Position numbers and translations under genes: made by a program
Notes under the pieces: generated by a model
The model's input: only the letters and a program-made list of their open reading frames with translations
Databases searched by the model: none
Told to the model about the DNA's origin: nothing
From: Pandoraea faecigallinarum
GTDB lineage: Bacteria > Pseudomonadota > Gammaproteobacteria > Burkholderiales > Burkholderiaceae
Reading direction: 5' to 3'
Assembly (NCBI RefSeq): GCF_001029105.3
Contig: NZ_CP011807.3
Span: 558,001 to 622,000 of the forward strand
Length of the DNA stretch: 64,000 nt
Shown: in pieces, positions 10,811-21,208 of the stretch
Layout of the letters: each line of letters opens with the position of its first letter
Numbering within the stretch: position 1 is the stretch's first letter

Positions 10811-12741
10811 TACGGAGCGACGTTGTAACGCTTCATGGTCGAGCGCAGCGTGTCGTCGTCGCCATCGAGCTTGAGGGCTTCACGCCAGGTCTTGCGCGCT
10901 TCGTCCTGCTGGCCCGACTCCCAGAGCACCTCACCGAGGTGCGCACCGATTTCGGCCTGTGCCTGAATGCCGTAGGCGCGGCGCAGCAGTTCGAGCGCTT
11001 GCGGCTTGTCGCCCAGACGGTACTTCACCCACGCGAGACTATCCATGATGTACGGATCGTCGGGCGAGAGCGCCCACGCCTTTTGCAGCAGCTTGAGCGC
11101 TTCGGGCAGACGCGTATTGCGCTCCGTGAGCGAGTAGCCCAGTGCGTTGTACGCCTGCGCGTTTTCCGGCTGCGACGTCATGATTCGACGCATCGCCTTT
11201 TCCATCGTGTCGTAGTGCTTGTTCAGCTCGGCCACCATGCCGTACTGGTAGAGCAGATCCATGTCGTCCGGATGGTTCTTGACCTCGACGGCGAGCAGCT
11301 TCTCGGCGTCGTCATAGCGCTTGGATTTGACGAGCAGATCCGACTCGGCGCGCTTGAGGGCGAGTTGCTCGCGCGGCTCGCTCGACTTGATGCCATGCAG
11401 CAGCGCACGCCCTTCTTCGAGCTTGCCCTGATCGGCAAGCAACTGTGCCCGACCGATTTGTGCCGGGAGATAGGCGTTGCTGTCCTCGCGAATCTTCGAG
11501 AGCCACTTGTCGGCGGCCGGGTAGTCCTTGCGGTCCTGCGCGATCTGCGCGAGGTAGACGTAGGCCTGCGCGCCGTCGGTGTTCTGCTGTTCGGCTTCCG
11601 TCGCGTACTTCTGCAAATACTGCTCGGCCTGCTTCGGATGATTGGCATGCAGGTTCAGCAGCGCCAGCGCCATGAGCGTCGACAGTTCGTGCGGGTAGCG
11701 CTTTTCCAGCGTTTCGAACTGCTTTTGCGCGGCGTCGAGCTGATTGTCGGCAAGCAGCAGCTTGGCGTAGGCGAAGCGCGCTTCCTTGGCGTCCGGATTG
11801 CGGTCCAGGAATGTTTTCAACGCGGCGATCGCGCTGGTGCGCTCGGATGGTCCCATCTGTCCGTACAGCAAGGCCGCGGCTTCGTAATCCGGTTTGAGCC
11901 TGAGCGCGGTTTCGAGCGATGCACGCGCGCCGGCGGTGTCACCGGCGTCGAGCTGCGAACGCGCGATGGCCAGCTGCGCTTCGGGACGCTGCATGTCGTT
12001 TGCCAGCATGCGCTTGAGCGAATCGACGCCCGTCGCGCGTTCCGGGCCGCGGGCGATCATCTGCTGCAATTCGAGAACGGCCTGGCCGCGCCGCGCCTCC
12101 GGTACCTTGTTGAGTTCGTCGACCAGCAGCGGTTCGGCTTCGGCCAGATGGCCGGTGCCGACCTCAAGGCTCGCGAGCAGTTGCGTGGCCGGACGCCAGG
12201 ACGGATCGAGCTGATGCCACAGCTTGGCGGCCACGAGTGCGTCGCCGAGCTGGCGAGCGCCCAGTGCGATCTCGACCGAGCGACGCGCCATGCGCGGATC
12301 CTTCGTTCGGTTGGCCAGGGCAATGTACGTATTGAAGGCGGGGGCGAGGTTGCCCCGTTGCAGGCTCAACTCGGCGGCAAGCACTTCGAAGACGATCTCG
12401 CTCGTGAGCGCGACGTTCGGAAGCTTTTCACGGGGAATGTTCGCGTTCGGCGCAACGTCTTCGCTATCGATGTCCGCCCCGGGGGCGCTCGCCTTGGCGG
12501 GAGCGGCCGGCGCCGCCGAGGGCACGCTCGCCGGACCGGCCGGTGCCTTTTGCACCGTCTGGGCAAAGACGTTGGAAGATGGCAGAAATGCCATGATGGC
12601 GCTGGCGCAGGTGACACCGAGCGCCGTGGCGCCGGCCCACGCCCCGCGAGCCAGTGCGCCGCGCAGGCGCAAAACCGCAGGTGCCACGGTTACCGCGGTC
12701 AGGTCGGCGGCGGGAATGGACTGGAATCGGGTGTTCGGCAT
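10810..12741 (-). CDS. Tetratricopeptide-repeat protein, secreted, upstream of lolB
   Basis: This is a 643-residue protein with a long N-terminal leader. A hydrophobic segment at about 38-61 (ATALGVTCASAIMAFLPSS) ends at VFAQ, probably a signal peptide, so it is likely periplasmic or envelope-bound. An Ala/Pro-rich linker (about 62-95) follows. The rest is a solenoid of TPR-like helical repeats; the clearest are near the C terminus (ALKLLQKAWALSPDDPYI and ALELLRRAYGIQ). Its stop overlaps the lolB start, suggesting a shared role in envelope lipoprotein biogenesis. No enzymatic motif is seen and the exact function is unknown. Confidence 0.88.
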   Translation of the reverse strand: MPNTRFQSIPAADLTAVTVAPAVLRLRGALARGAWAGATALGVTCASAIMAFLPSSNVFAQTVQKAPAGPASVPSAAPAAPAKASAPGADIDSEDVAPNANIPREKLPNVALTSEIVFEVLAAELSLQRGNLAPAFNTYIALANRTKDPRMARRSVEIALGARQLGDALVAAKLWHQLDPSWRPATQLLASLEVGTGHLAEAEPLLVDELNKVPEARRGQAVLELQQMIARGPERATGVDSLKRMLANDMQRPEAQLAIARSQLDAGDTAGARASLETALRLKPDYEAAALLYGQMGPSERTSAIAALKTFLDRNPDAKEARFAYAKLLLADNQLDAAQKQFETLEKRYPHELSTLMALALLNLHANHPKQAEQYLQKYATEAEQQNTDGAQAYVYLAQIAQDRKDYPAADKWLSKIREDSNAYLPAQIGRAQLLADQGKLEEGRALLHGIKSSEPREQLALKRAESDLLVKSKRYDDAEKLLAVEVKNHPDDMDLLYQYGMVAELNKHYDTMEKAMRRIMTSQPENAQAYNALGYSLTERNTRLPEALKLLQKAWALSPDDPYIMDSLAWVKYRLGDKPQALELLRRAYGIQAQAEIGAHLGEVLWESGQQDEARKTWREALKLDGDDDTLRSTMKRYNVAP

Positions 12742-12820
12742 AGGGATCCACGGCAGGTTTCGAGCGATTGTAGCGCGCCCGATACAATAGAGTCTAAATC
12801 CTCAGCAAACGTTCGCAGGC

Positions 12821-13651
12821 ATGCCTGAACTCCCGGAAGTCGAAGTCACCCGCCGCGGTATTGCGCCGCACGTGGCGGGCACGCGTATTGCCCGTATCGA
12901 CGTGCGTAACGGCGCGTTGCGCTGGCCGGTGCCCGACGGGCTCGATACCCTGCTGCGCGGCGAAACGCTCATCGGTGTGACCCGTCGCGGCAAGTATCTG
13001 CTGCTCGAATACGCGCCCGGGTGGCTGCTGGTGCACCTGGGCATGACCGGGACGCTGCGCGTCATGCCGGAACCGGAGTCGCTGCCCGCCGCGGGCGTTC
13101 ACGACCATATCGATCTGGTGTTCGAACGCTGCGCGTTGCGCTACCGCGACCCGCGGCGCTTCGGCGCAGTGCTGTTCCACCCTCGCTCGGCGGGCGACGT
13201 GCTTGCGCATCCGCTGCTCGCCAGCCTCGGAGTCGAACCGCTGACGGACGACTTCGACGCCGCGTGGCTTTACGCCGGCACGCGCGGGCGCACCGTCTCC
13301 ATCAAGCAGGCATTGCTCGCAGGCAACATCGTCGTGGGGGTGGGCAACATCTACGCGTCGGAAAGCCTTTTTCGCGCCGGCATTCATCCACGCATGGCGG
13401 CGGGAAAACTGTCGCGGCCGCGCGCCGGGAAGTTGGCGCAGGCCGTCAAGGTTGTGCTTGCCGCGGCCATCGAAAAGGGCGGAAGCACGTTGCGCGACTT
13501 CGTTGGCAGCGATGGCCGGAGCGGCTATTTCCAGCAGGAGTATTTCGTCTACGATCGCGCCGGTCAGCCGTGCCGGGTGTGCGGCACGACGATCCGGCAG
13601 ATCGTGCAGGGACAACGGTCCACTTTTTTCTGTCCGCATTGCCAGAAATGA
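12821..13651 (+). CDS. mutM: Formamidopyrimidine-DNA glycosylase
   Basis: MutM excises 8-oxoguanine and formamidopyrimidines from DNA opposite C and cuts the backbone. The 276-residue protein begins MPELPEVE, providing the catalytic Pro2 and Glu3. Other conserved elements are RRGKYLL, a helix-two-turn-helix segment ([14 protein letters not shown]) and the C-terminal zinc finger CRVCG..CPHC. It is divergent from the TPR gene; a TACAAT at 12783-12788 is a plausible -10 box. The mutY gene follows 100 bases downstream, so both halves of the oxidised-guanine repair system are linked. Confidence 0.97.
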   Translation: MPELPEVEVTRRGIAPHVAGTRIARIDVRNGALRWPVPDGLDTLLRGETLIGVTRRGKYLLLEYAPGWLLVHLGMTGTLRVMPEPESLPAAGVHDHIDLVFERCALRYRDPRRFGAVLFHPRSAGDVLAHPLLASLGVEPLTDDFDAAWLYAGTRGRTVSIKQALLAGNIVVGVGNIYASESLFRAGIHPRMAAGKLSRPRAGKLAQAVKVVLAAAIEKGGSTLRDFVGSDGRSGYFQQEYFVYDRAGQPCRVCGTTIRQIVQGQRSTFFCPHCQK

Positions 13652-13751
13652 CCGTCAGACATTACGCAGACGTCCACGGCAGGTTGCGTTCCCGGCCGAT
13701 GGCCTCATCTGCAACCGGCAGGACGCTGCAAACGAAGCCCCCCAAAACGCT

Positions 13752-14912
13752 ATGAAAGCATCTTCCAACGACACGACGAGCGGCGCGCTCGCGCACACGT
13801 TCGCCGAGCGGCTGATCGCCTGGCAGGCCGAGCACGGGCGTCACGACCTGCCGTGGCAGAACACGCGCGACGCTTATCGCATCTGGCTGTCCGAGATCAT
13901 GTTGCAGCAAACGCAGGTCGCCACGGTGATTCCCTACTACGGGCGATTCCTGGAGCGCTTTCCCGACGTCGCGGCGCTCGCACGCGCGCCGCAGGACGAT
14001 GTCATGGCGCTCTGGAGCGGCCTCGGCTACTACTCGCGTGCCCGCAATTTACACCGGTGCGCACAGGTCGTCGTCGCCGAGCATGGCGGGCGCTTTCCCG
14101 CCGACCCCGAAACCCTCGCGACGCTGCCCGGCATCGGCCGGTCGACCGCCGCGGCCATTGCCGCCTTCGCCTACGACGCGCACGCCGCCATTCTCGACGG
14201 CAACGTCAAGCGAGTGCTGGCGCGTGTGTTCGGCATCGAAGGATTCCCGGGCGCGCCGAAGGTCGAGCGCGAGATGTGGGCGTTGGCGGAGTCGCTGCTG
14301 CCGCAGCGCGATTTGCCCGCTTACACGCAGGGGATGATGGATCTGGGCGCGACGCTATGCGGGCGCGGCAAGCCGCGTTGCGGCGAATGCCCATTCGACG
14401 GCGATTGCGTCGCCCATGCGACGGGACGCGAGCGAACGTTGCCCACGTCCAAACCGAAGAAAACCCAGCCCGAGCGATATGTCGACGTTCTGGTGATTCG
14501 CGCCGGGGAACGCGTGCTGTTCGAGCGCCGGCCTGACAGCGGCATCTGGGGCGGCCTGTGGAGCCTGCCCGAACTCACGCCGCCAACCGATGCGCGCGAC
14601 CCGGACGATGCGTTGCTGCGGGCGCGCCTGACGGAGCATGCCGCGGCGCTGGGCGCGAAGCTCGGTGCGGTGCAGTCGGTACTGCCGCTGCATGGCCTCA
14701 CGCACGTCTTCACGCACTTCAAACTGCACTTGCGCCCGTGGCTGGTGACGCTGTCGCTCACCGGGGCGCCGACGTCCGCGAACGACGACAACCACGCGTG
14801 GCTGGATGGGGCGGGTGTGGCGGCGGCGGGCTTACCGTCGCCGATCCGGAAGATCGCCGACGCCCTGTCGCTTCATCCCTCGGGCACGGCTCAACTGTCG
14901 TTGCCGACCTGA
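13752..14912 (+). CDS. mutY: Adenine DNA glycosylase
   Basis: MutY removes adenine mispaired with 8-oxoguanine. The 386-residue protein has the catalytic Glu48 (SEIMLQQTQV), the helix-hairpin-helix LPGIGRSTAAAI and catalytic Asp149 (ILDGNVKRV). Its [4Fe-4S] cluster cysteines are spaced C-X6-C-X2-C-X5-C in CGRGKPRCGECPFDGDC. A C-terminal Nudix-like domain that recognises 8-oxoG starts near residue 240 (RYVDVLVIRAGERVL) and includes GIWGGLWSLPE. The ATG at 13752 fits the family start; the open frame extends back into mutM but without similarity. Confidence 0.96.
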   Translation: MKASSNDTTSGALAHTFAERLIAWQAEHGRHDLPWQNTRDAYRIWLSEIMLQQTQVATVIPYYGRFLERFPDVAALARAPQDDVMALWSGLGYYSRARNLHRCAQVVVAEHGGRFPADPETLATLPGIGRSTAAAIAAFAYDAHAAILDGNVKRVLARVFGIEGFPGAPKVEREMWALAESLLPQRDLPAYTQGMMDLGATLCGRGKPRCGECPFDGDCVAHATGRERTLPTSKPKKTQPERYVDVLVIRAGERVLFERRPDSGIWGGLWSLPELTPPTDARDPDDALLRARLTEHAAALGAKLGAVQSVLPLHGLTHVFTHFKLHLRPWLVTLSLTGAPTSANDDNHAWLDGAGVAAAGLPSPIRKIADALSLHPSGTAQLSLPT

Positions 14913-15046
14913 CGGGGACGAACGCATACCGTCGATCCGATGGGGCGACCCGATGGGAGGAGTCCGACGGAGCCGAACCGGCGCAGCCAACCTGACGCAA
15001 GCCCAACGGCAGTCGCGATGCGCACGGGCCTGCTCGCCCGTCAGGG

Positions 15047-15919
15047 TCACGGTGTCTCGGCAGGCGCCAGTTCGCGATGGCGCACGAGCACGGCGGCCTC
15101 GTTGCGAAAGCGCGCGCCCAGCGTCTCGGAGATGAACACCGAGCGGTGCTGCCCGCCGGTGCAGCCGATGGCGACCGTCAGATAACTGCGGTTATCGCGC
15201 ATGTAGCTCGGCAGCCACTTCTGCAAGTAGGCGCCGATGTCGTTGATCATCTCGTCGACCTCGGGAATTGCCGACAGAAAATCGATCACCGGCTGATCGC
15301 GCCCGGTAAGCGGGCGCAACTGCACGTCGTAATACGGATTGGGCAGGGAGCGGACGTCGAACACCAGATCGGCGTCCAGCGGCACGCCGTGTTTGAAGCC
15401 GAACGACTCGAACATCAGCGTGAGTCCCGTCTGGTCGTGCTGAACGAACTCGCGAATCCAGCGTCGCAGCGCACTCGCGCGCAAGTTGCTGGTGTCGATC
15501 TGGTGACCGAGTTCGGTCACGCTACTGAGCATCTCGCGCTCTTTTTCGATGGCTTCCACGAGCGAGCCGGTCGCCGAGAGGATATCGTCGCCGGTCACGG
15601 AGAGCGGATGGCGGCGGCGTGTCTCGGAAAAACGTTGCACCAGTGTCTGCGTGGTGGCGTTCAGGAAAAGCACGCGAACGTCATGGCCAAAACGGCGCAG
15701 GCCGCCAATGATCGGCGGCAATTCGGCGAGCGAGCCGCCGCTGCGCGCGTCGATGGCGACCGCGAGGCGTGTGTAATTTTGCGTGCCGAGGTAGACGGCG
15801 AGTTCAGGCAGAAAGCGCGACGGCAGATTGTCGACGCAGTAGTATCCCGCATCCTCGAGGACGTTCAGAGCGAGCGATTTGCCCGATCCGGAGACGCCGG
15901 TAATCAGTACGATCTTCAT
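15047..15919 (-). CDS. rapZ: RNase adapter protein RapZ (nucleotide-binding)
   Basis: RapZ is a P-loop protein; in enteric bacteria it guides RNase E to the small RNA GlmZ and so controls glucosamine-6-phosphate synthase. The 290-residue protein has Walker A GVSGSGKS near the N terminus, a CVDNLP motif and a C-terminal [11 protein letters not shown] segment typical of the family. The ATG at 15919 is the usual MKIVLITG start. It lies downstream of hprK and ptsN, the conserved nitrogen-PTS neighbourhood. The RNA-target role is inferred from the family only; no GlmZ-like RNA is visible here. Confidence 0.94.
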   Translation of the reverse strand: MKIVLITGVSGSGKSLALNVLEDAGYYCVDNLPSRFLPELAVYLGTQNYTRLAVAIDARSGGSLAELPPIIGGLRRFGHDVRVLFLNATTQTLVQRFSETRRRHPLSVTGDDILSATGSLVEAIEKEREMLSSVTELGHQIDTSNLRASALRRWIREFVQHDQTGLTLMFESFGFKHGVPLDADLVFDVRSLPNPYYDVQLRPLTGRDQPVIDFLSAIPEVDEMINDIGAYLQKWLPSYMRDNRSYLTVAIGCTGGQHRSVFISETLGARFRNEAAVLVRHRELAPAETP

Positions 15920-16035
15920 GACATTTCCCGAATACAACCATCATGGTAAGCGATTGTGTCGTACGGGTGTCGAACGGCAAGAAACGGGAATGTTCAGCGC
16001 GTATTCGCCGCATTTGCGCGAAATCACGGGCTTCA

Positions 16036-16065
16036 AACGAAAACGGCGCCCAAAAAGGGCGCCGT
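16036..16065 (-). terminator. Intrinsic terminator after the PsiF-repeat gene
   Basis: On the minus strand a nine-base perfect stem ACGGCGCCC / GGGCGCCGT with a TTTTT loop is followed by TTTCGTTTG. It lies 25 bases after the stop of the small repeat protein, which separates that gene from rapZ transcription. Confidence 0.88.
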
Positions 16066-16089
16066 CGTGTGAATGCCGCGAGAGTGGCC

Positions 16090-16419
16090 TCAGGCAGCGG
16101 GCTGGTTCGACAGACACTGCTTCATGAATGCCTTGCGGTCGTCTCCCTTCTTGCCGGAGGCTTGCGTGTTGCAGGTCTTCATCTTTTCCTGCTGCGTCTG
16201 CTTGGCCGCGGGGGCGCCGCCTGCCGACAGGCATTGCTTCATGAACGCCTTGCGGTCGTCGCCCTTCTTGCCGGCCGCTTGCGCGTTGCAAGCCTTCATC
16301 TTGTCCTGTTGCGAGTTGGTTGCCTTGGGCGCGGATGCCGGTGCGGCGGCCGTCTGGGCAAACACGGGCGATGCGAGCAGCGGGGATACCAGGAGCAATG
16401 CAGCAAGTGCTTTTTTCAT
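16090..16419 (-). CDS. PsiF-repeat small secreted protein
   Basis: This is a 109-residue exported protein. Residues 1-21 form a clear signal peptide ending VFAQ. The mature part is two nearly identical PsiF repeats, KMKACNAQAAGKKGDDRKAF and KMKTCNTQASGKKGDDRKAF, each ending in MKQCLS, with two cysteines per repeat. E. coli PsiF is a phosphate-starvation-induced protein of unknown function. No Pho box is visible upstream. The two repeats are also nearly identical as DNA (about 16105-16200 and 16228-16320), pointing to a recent internal duplication. It has its own ribosome site and terminator, so it looks like an independent unit inserted between hprK and rapZ. Confidence 0.9.
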   Translation of the reverse strand: MKKALAALLLVSPLLASPVFAQTAAAPASAPKATNSQQDKMKACNAQAAGKKGDDRKAFMKQCLSAGGAPAAKQTQQEKMKTCNTQASGKKGDDRKAFMKQCLSNQPAA

Positions 16420-16588
16420 GATCGTCTCTCCATAAGGTCGTCACGCACGGGCACGGGGTGGACCGCGTAGCGATTACAACATGATAGAAAACGCGCCGCA
16501 ATCGGGCGGCGTTGACAGAAAAACGCAAAACTTGCGGTATACCCGGAGGGTTCGGGCGCTACGGACCGTCGCACGGCCCGGTGGTGTT

Positions 16589-17554
16589 TCAGAGCAGCTT
16601 GCCCTGCATGCCGTCCGGATCCTGCATGGCCTGACGCTGGCGTTCCATGAAGTCCTTGAGCGTATCGATGCCGCGCAACTGCAAGATCGTGTTGCGCACG
16701 GCGGCCTCCACCAGCACGGCCAAATTTCGCCCGGCTGCCACTTGCAGAATCACCTTGTTGATGGGCAGCCCCAGCACGTCCACCGTCTGCGCTTCGAGCG
16801 GCAAACGCTGGAATTCGCCGTCGGGACGGCGCACCAGTTGCACGATGAGCTTGAGCTTCATCTTCCGGCGGACCGCGGTTTCACCGAAGATGGTCTTGAT
16901 GTCGAGCAGGCCCAGGCCGCGCACTTCCAGCAGGTTTTGCAGCAACGGCGGGCAGCGGCCTTCGACGAAATCGGGACCCAGACGCACGAAATCGACCGCA
17001 TCGTCGGCGACCAGTCCGTGTCCACGGCTGATGAGTTCGAGGCCGAGTTCGCTCTTGCCCAGCCCGGAATCGCCGGTCAGCAATACGCCCATGCCCAGAA
17101 TGTCGATGAAAACGCCGTGCATCGTGCAGCGCGGCGCGAACACGCGCGAGATATACAGGCGCAGGCTGTCGATGACGGATGCCGTCGACATCGGTGTGGT
17201 GAACAGCGGGGTCGAGGAGCGGGTACAGCGCAACACCAGGTCGGGCGGCGCTTCGAGGCCGTCGGCGACCACGAGGAAGGGCGGTTCCAGCGCGATGACT
17301 TCGCCCATGTGGCGCTTGCGGTTTTCGTCCGTGAGACGCTGGTAGTAACGCAGTTCCGCTTCGCCGAGGACCTGAATCCGGTTCGGGTGGATGAGGTTCA
17401 GGTGGCCCACGAGGTCGGCACTGGACGTGGCGGTCGCCACGCTCTCGGGCGTAAAGCCGCGTTCCCACCCCTCGTGGCCAGTGAGCCACGACAGACGCAG
17501 CGTTGCGGCGTTGTCGTCGAAAATGCTTTGCGCGTTGATGCCGGTCAGTTCCAC
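16589..17554 (-). CDS. hprK: HPr kinase/phosphorylase
   Basis: This bifunctional enzyme phosphorylates and dephosphorylates a serine on HPr-type PTS proteins. The 321-residue protein has an N-terminal domain (about 1-130) and a kinase domain with His146 (MHGVFIDI), Walker A GDSGLGKS at 161-168 and the HprK/P signature [10 protein letters not shown]. The GTG start at 17554 has GAGG seven bases upstream. It is next to ptsN, as in other Betaproteobacteria, where it is thought to tune the nitrogen-PTS rather than sugar uptake. Confidence 0.95.
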   Translation of the reverse strand: MELTGINAQSIFDDNAATLRLSWLTGHEGWERGFTPESVATATSSADLVGHLNLIHPNRIQVLGEAELRYYQRLTDENRKRHMGEVIALEPPFLVVADGLEAPPDLVLRCTRSSTPLFTTPMSTASVIDSLRLYISRVFAPRCTMHGVFIDILGMGVLLTGDSGLGKSELGLELISRGHGLVADDAVDFVRLGPDFVEGRCPPLLQNLLEVRGLGLLDIKTIFGETAVRRKMKLKLIVQLVRRPDGEFQRLPLEAQTVDVLGLPINKVILQVAAGRNLAVLVEAAVRNTILQLRGIDTLKDFMERQRQAMQDPDGMQGKLL

Positions 17555-17633
17555 CGCGTCGCCTCGTTCGGTTGGATGTGAGAGCTACAGGTTCGTCTAT
17601 GTTCGCGGTGACTCGTGCCGGATGGCGGCCGCA

Positions 17634-18089
17634 TCAGGGCTGCCAGTTCTCGAGTGCGATGGAAATATCCCTGGCGCTGGGCGCGTTGACCAGCGTCTCG
17701 CGCATGGTGCGATCCGAGAGCAGCTGCGCAATTTCGGAAAGGATCTCGAGATGTTGCTGTGTGGCCTGTTCGGGCACCAGCAGGAAAAACAGCAGGGAAA
17801 CCGGCTGGCCGTCGGGCGCTTCGAAGGGAATCGCCTCTGCGAGACGAATGAATGCCGCCATCGGGTGCTTCAGGCCCTTGATGCGGCCGTGCGGAATCGC
17901 CACCCCTTCGCCGAGCCCGGTCGAACCCAGACGCTCGCGTGCGAACAGGTTGTCGGTGACCGTAGCGCGGGCAAGCGCGGCTTTGTTCTCGAAGAGAAGG
18001 CCGGCTTGCTCGAAGACGCGCTTCTTGCTGGTGACGGACAGTCCAAGCAGGATGTTGGACTCAGGTAAGAGTTTGAATAAACGGTTCAT
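17634..18089 (-). CDS. ptsN: PTS IIA-like nitrogen regulatory protein
   Basis: EIIA-Ntr is the last phosphoryl acceptor of the nitrogen PTS and regulates potassium, phosphate and nitrogen responses. The 151-residue protein carries the phosphorylated His67 in GEGVAIPHGRIKG. The start at 18089 (MNRLFKLLPESNILL) matches the family; the ribosome site is poor. It lies between hpf and hprK in the conserved rpoN cluster. The EI-Ntr and NPr genes are not in the window. Confidence 0.95.
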   Translation of the reverse strand: MNRLFKLLPESNILLGLSVTSKKRVFEQAGLLFENKAALARATVTDNLFARERLGSTGLGEGVAIPHGRIKGLKHPMAAFIRLAEAIPFEAPDGQPVSLLFFLLVPEQATQQHLEILSEIAQLLSDRTMRETLVNAPSARDISIALENWQP

Positions 18090-18198
18090 CTTGTAATGCG
18101 GGCGAACGCCTGGTCGCCCTCCAACCCCCGATTGACCTCGCATTATAGACCACCCGCCGCCGTGCTCGCGGCGAGCCACGGAACCGGGCCGAGCCATA

Positions 18199-18222
18199 CA
18201 AAAGGGGCCGTTCAACGGCCCC
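18199..18222 (-). terminator. Intrinsic terminator after hpf
   Basis: On the minus strand, stem GGGGCCG / CGGCCCC with a five-base loop is followed by TTTTG. It lies about 100 bases after the hpf stop and upstream of ptsN, so ptsN and hprK may have their own promoter. Confidence 0.8.
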
Positions 18223-18325
18223 GCGGTGGGTGATGCCAGACTTACGAAAGACGGATCTGCACTCGGGTGGTTCCTTACGGCTTTTCGTCAGTGTCTGTCA
18301 TTGCGACTACCACGCCGGAACAGCG

Positions 18326-18682
18326 TTATTGCAGCGGTTCCGCCTCGGGAGGAGGCTGGTGGTGCTTGATGGCCTCGCGACCGTGATCCTGAACCTTGTC
18401 CTTGTACTGCATTACCTTGCGGTCGAGCATGTCGATCAGCTTGTCGATGGCGGCATACATATTCTCGTCACACTTCTCGACGAAAATCTCCTTGCCCTTG
18501 AGATTGACCGTGACGCTCGCGTTCTGGCGTCCCGCTTTCTCCTTGGACTTGTCGACAGAAAGAATCACCTCGACGCTGATGACCTGATCGAAATGGCGCA
18601 ACACGCGTTCGAGCTTGTTGACGACATATTCTTTCAGTGATGCGGTGACTTCGAGATGATGTCCACTGATCTGAAGATTCAT
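18326..18682 (-). CDS. hpf: Ribosome hibernation promoting factor
   Basis: HPF binds the decoding region of the 30S subunit and promotes inactive ribosome dimers in stationary phase. The 118-residue protein is of the short class: [20 protein letters not shown], a basic FDQVISVEV strand and a KGKEIFVEK segment, then a polar Pro/Glu/His-rich tail. The ATG at 18682 has AAGGAGA at ideal distance. It directly follows rpoN, the conserved position of this gene (also called the sigma-54 modulation protein). Confidence 0.95.
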   Translation of the reverse strand: MNLQISGHHLEVTASLKEYVVNKLERVLRHFDQVISVEVILSVDKSKEKAGRQNASVTVNLKGKEIFVEKCDENMYAAIDKLIDMLDRKVMQYKDKVQDHGREAIKHHQPPPEAEPLQ

Positions 18683-18823
18683 AGCTGCTCTCCTTGCTGA
18701 AATGCCGAAGTGCAGGCAGTGTCGACGCTGACGCTGGCCGGCATGAGCGCGAGCCATTGACGTGACGCAATGTCGCACTGCGGCGTAATGCCCCAGCGGC
18801 CAACATGGCGCACCAGGACTGTC

Positions 18824-20311
18824 CTACAAAGATTTGCGCAAGTTCACTGCGGGAATTCGCATGGCCTCGCGGTATTTCGCGACCGTTCGCCGCGCCACCA
18901 CAAAACCTTGCTCTGCCAGCAGTTCCGCGATTCGGCTATCGGAAAGGGGGCTCTGCGGGTCTTCTGCTCCTATGAGTTGCTTGATGAGTGCGCGGATAGC
19001 GGTCGATGACGCAGCGCCTCCGGCTTCCGTTGCCACGTGCGATCCGAAGAAGTACTTAAGCTCGAAGGTCCCAAATGGAGTGAGCATGTACTTACTCGTC
19101 GTCACCCGTGAAATCGTGGATTCATGTAAACCCAGCGTATCAGCAATCTCGCGTAAAACCAAGGGCCGCATGCCGATTTCGCCATGCGTGAAGAAGTTCT
19201 TTTGACGCTCGACAATGGCCTGCGCCACGCGCAGGATCGTATCGAAGCGTTGCTGGATGTTCTTGATAAGCCAGCGCGCTTCCTGCAACTGCTGTTGGAG
19301 GTTGCCCGTACCGGGATCGTTCCGGTTGTTTCGCAGGATCCGCGCGTACATTTCGTTGATGCGCAGACGCGGCATGACCTCCGGATTGAGCTCGGCCGTC
19401 CAGCCGCTGCCTTGTTTGCGCACGAGTACGTCGGGCACAACGTAGTCGGCCTGCGGCGCACCGTAAGCGGCCCCCGGGAACGGATCGAGCGAACGAATGA
19501 GCTGATGGGCGGCGCGCAGGCTGTCTTCGCTCACGCCCAGCAGGCGGCGCAGCCGGGTGTAGTCGCGCGCGGCGAGCAATTCCAGGTGATCGGTGACGAT
19601 GCGAAGCGATAGGGTGCGCACGTTGCTTGCCGGCAGCCGCTGGAGTTGCAGACGCAGGCATTCGGCGGGGCTGCGCGCACCCACGCCCGCCGGGTCGAAA
19701 CTTTGCAGCAGTGCCAGCGCGGCGTTGATCTCTTCGGTCTCGAGCGCCAGTTCCTCGGGCATTTCCGCCTGAATCTCGTCGAGCAGCGAGCCGAGATAGC
19801 CGTCTTCGTCGAGCGATTCGATCAGGAATTCGACCAGTGCGCGATCGCGCGGCCCCGCCTTGGTCAGGCGCAGCTGGGCCAGCAGGTGTTCACGCAGGTT
19901 GGGGTGATCGACGTGGAGTTGCGGGCGCGCATTGTCGTCGTCGTCCGACGCACTTCCCGAGCGGGCAAAGTCGTTCAGGCTCCAGTCGCTGCCGTTGTCC
20001 TGCGCGCTGTCGTCGAAGCGGGCTTCGCCGTCGAGTTCGCGGGTTTCGTCGCGGCCGTTGGCCGGCTCGGCGCTGTCGTTCGAGCTGCTCGACGGCGTGG
20101 TCCGCTCGCTGCGCAGCGACCCGTCGGTGCCGACACGTACCGAACCCGCGAGCCAATCGTCCTCGCGTTCGAGCATCGGGTTCTGCGTGAGGGCGTGCTC
20201 GACTTCCTGTTGAAGTTCGAGCGTCGACAGTTGCAACAACCGGATCGATTGCTGCAACTGCGGCGTGAGGGTCAGGTGCTGCGAGGTGCGGAGTTGAAGA
20301 GTCGGTTTCAT
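18824..20311 (-). CDS. rpoN: RNA polymerase sigma-54 factor
   Basis: RpoN directs RNA polymerase to -24/-12 promoters that need enhancer-binding activators. The 495-residue protein has the Gln/Leu-rich activator-responsive region I ([20 protein letters not shown]), an acidic linker (about 60-125), the core-binding domain and, close to the C terminus, the RpoN box [10 protein letters not shown] (from about residue 473), which reads the -24 element. The ATG at 20311 has GAAGGCGAG upstream. Its position between lptB and hpf is the usual one. A strong sigma-54 promoter is found in this same window at 24267. Confidence 0.97.
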   Translation of the reverse strand: MKPTLQLRTSQHLTLTPQLQQSIRLLQLSTLELQQEVEHALTQNPMLEREDDWLAGSVRVGTDGSLRSERTTPSSSSNDSAEPANGRDETRELDGEARFDDSAQDNGSDWSLNDFARSGSASDDDDNARPQLHVDHPNLREHLLAQLRLTKAGPRDRALVEFLIESLDEDGYLGSLLDEIQAEMPEELALETEEINAALALLQSFDPAGVGARSPAECLRLQLQRLPASNVRTLSLRIVTDHLELLAARDYTRLRRLLGVSEDSLRAAHQLIRSLDPFPGAAYGAPQADYVVPDVLVRKQGSGWTAELNPEVMPRLRINEMYARILRNNRNDPGTGNLQQQLQEARWLIKNIQQRFDTILRVAQAIVERQKNFFTHGEIGMRPLVLREIADTLGLHESTISRVTTSKYMLTPFGTFELKYFFGSHVATEAGGAASSTAIRALIKQLIGAEDPQSPLSDSRIAELLAEQGFVVARRTVAKYREAMRIPAVNLRKSL

Positions 20312-20404
20312 AGCGGTCTCGCCTTCATTGTAGAGGCTTTGTCACGCCAACGGAACCGGCCTGGCCTCCTATCGGAGGCAGGGTTTACATGCGAAAAATT
20401 TGCT

Positions 20405-21208
20405 TTACATCCGGAAATTTTCGCCCAGATACACGCGGCGGACGCTTTCGTCGGCAACGATCTGGTCGGGCGTGCCGGCAGCGAGTACCGAGCCTTCGCT
20501 GATGATGTACGCATGGTCGCAGATGCCAAGCGTCTCGCGCACGTTGTGGTCGGTAATCAGGACACCGATGCCACGGTCCTTCAGGAAGCGCACGATCCGC
20601 TGGATTTCCAGCACGGCGATCGGGTCCACGCCCGCGAACGGTTCGTCGAGCAAAATAAAACGCGGCTGCGTGGCCAGCGCACGGGCGATCTCCACGCGAC
20701 GACGCTCGCCGCCCGATAGCGACATGGCCGGATTCTCGCGCAGATGGCTGACCTGAAGCTCGTCGAGCAGCGATTCGATGCGGCGCTCGATCTCGTCGCG
20801 CTTGAGCGGCTTGCCTTGCGCATCCACCTGCAATTCGAGTACGGCGCGGATGTTGTCCTCGACCGTGAGCTTGCGGAACACCGACGCTTCCTGCGGCAGA
20901 TACGACACGCCCATGCGAGCGCGCTCGTGAATCGGCAGCTCGCTGATGAGGTTGCCGTCGAGCTGGATCTCGCCGTCGTCGGCGGGCACGAGCCCCACGA
21001 TCATGTAGAACGACGTCGTCTTGCCCGCGCCGTTCGGCCCGAGCAGTCCCACGACCTCGCCGCTTTTCACGTCGAGCGAGACATCCTTGACGACGGTGCG
21101 TGCGCCGTACTGCTTCTTGAGCGAGCGCACCACGAGCGCGCTCGGCTTGCCCGACGGGCCGGCGCCCGGATGGGCGGTCGAGGGGTTGCTGTTGGCAGAA
21201 TTACTCAC
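20405..21208 (-). CDS. lptB: LPS export ABC transporter ATP-binding protein
   Basis: LptB powers extraction of lipopolysaccharide from the inner membrane with LptF/G. The 267-residue ATPase has Walker A GPNGAGKT (residues 57-64), a Q-loop in [19 protein letters not shown], the signature [15 protein letters not shown] and Walker [14 protein letters not shown]. The GTG start at 21208 overlaps the lptA stop by eight bases (GTGAGTAA), giving translational coupling. The first 22 residues are a Ser/Pro-rich extension absent from E. coli LptB. Confidence 0.95.
   Translation of the reverse strand: MSNSANSNPSTAHPGAGPSGKPSALVVRSLKKQYGARTVVKDVSLDVKSGEVVGLLGPNGAGKTTSFYMIVGLVPADDGEIQLDGNLISELPIHERARMGVSYLPQEASVFRKLTVEDNIRAVLELQVDAQGKPLKRDEIERRIESLLDELQVSHLRENPAMSLSGGERRRVEIARALATQPRFILLDEPFAGVDPIAVLEIQRIVRFLKDRGIGVLITDHNVRETLGICDHAYIISEGSVLAAGTPDQIVADESVRRVYLGENFRM

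Noticed and set aside
10939..12828. Long + strand open frame (629 codons) opposite the TPR gene
   Set aside because: Arg/Val/Leu-biased shadow of the TPR protein; the TPR frame has coherent repeats and couples to lolB.
16420..16588. Search for a Pho box upstream of the PsiF-repeat gene
   Set aside because: No pair of TGTCA-type repeats at 11-base spacing is present.
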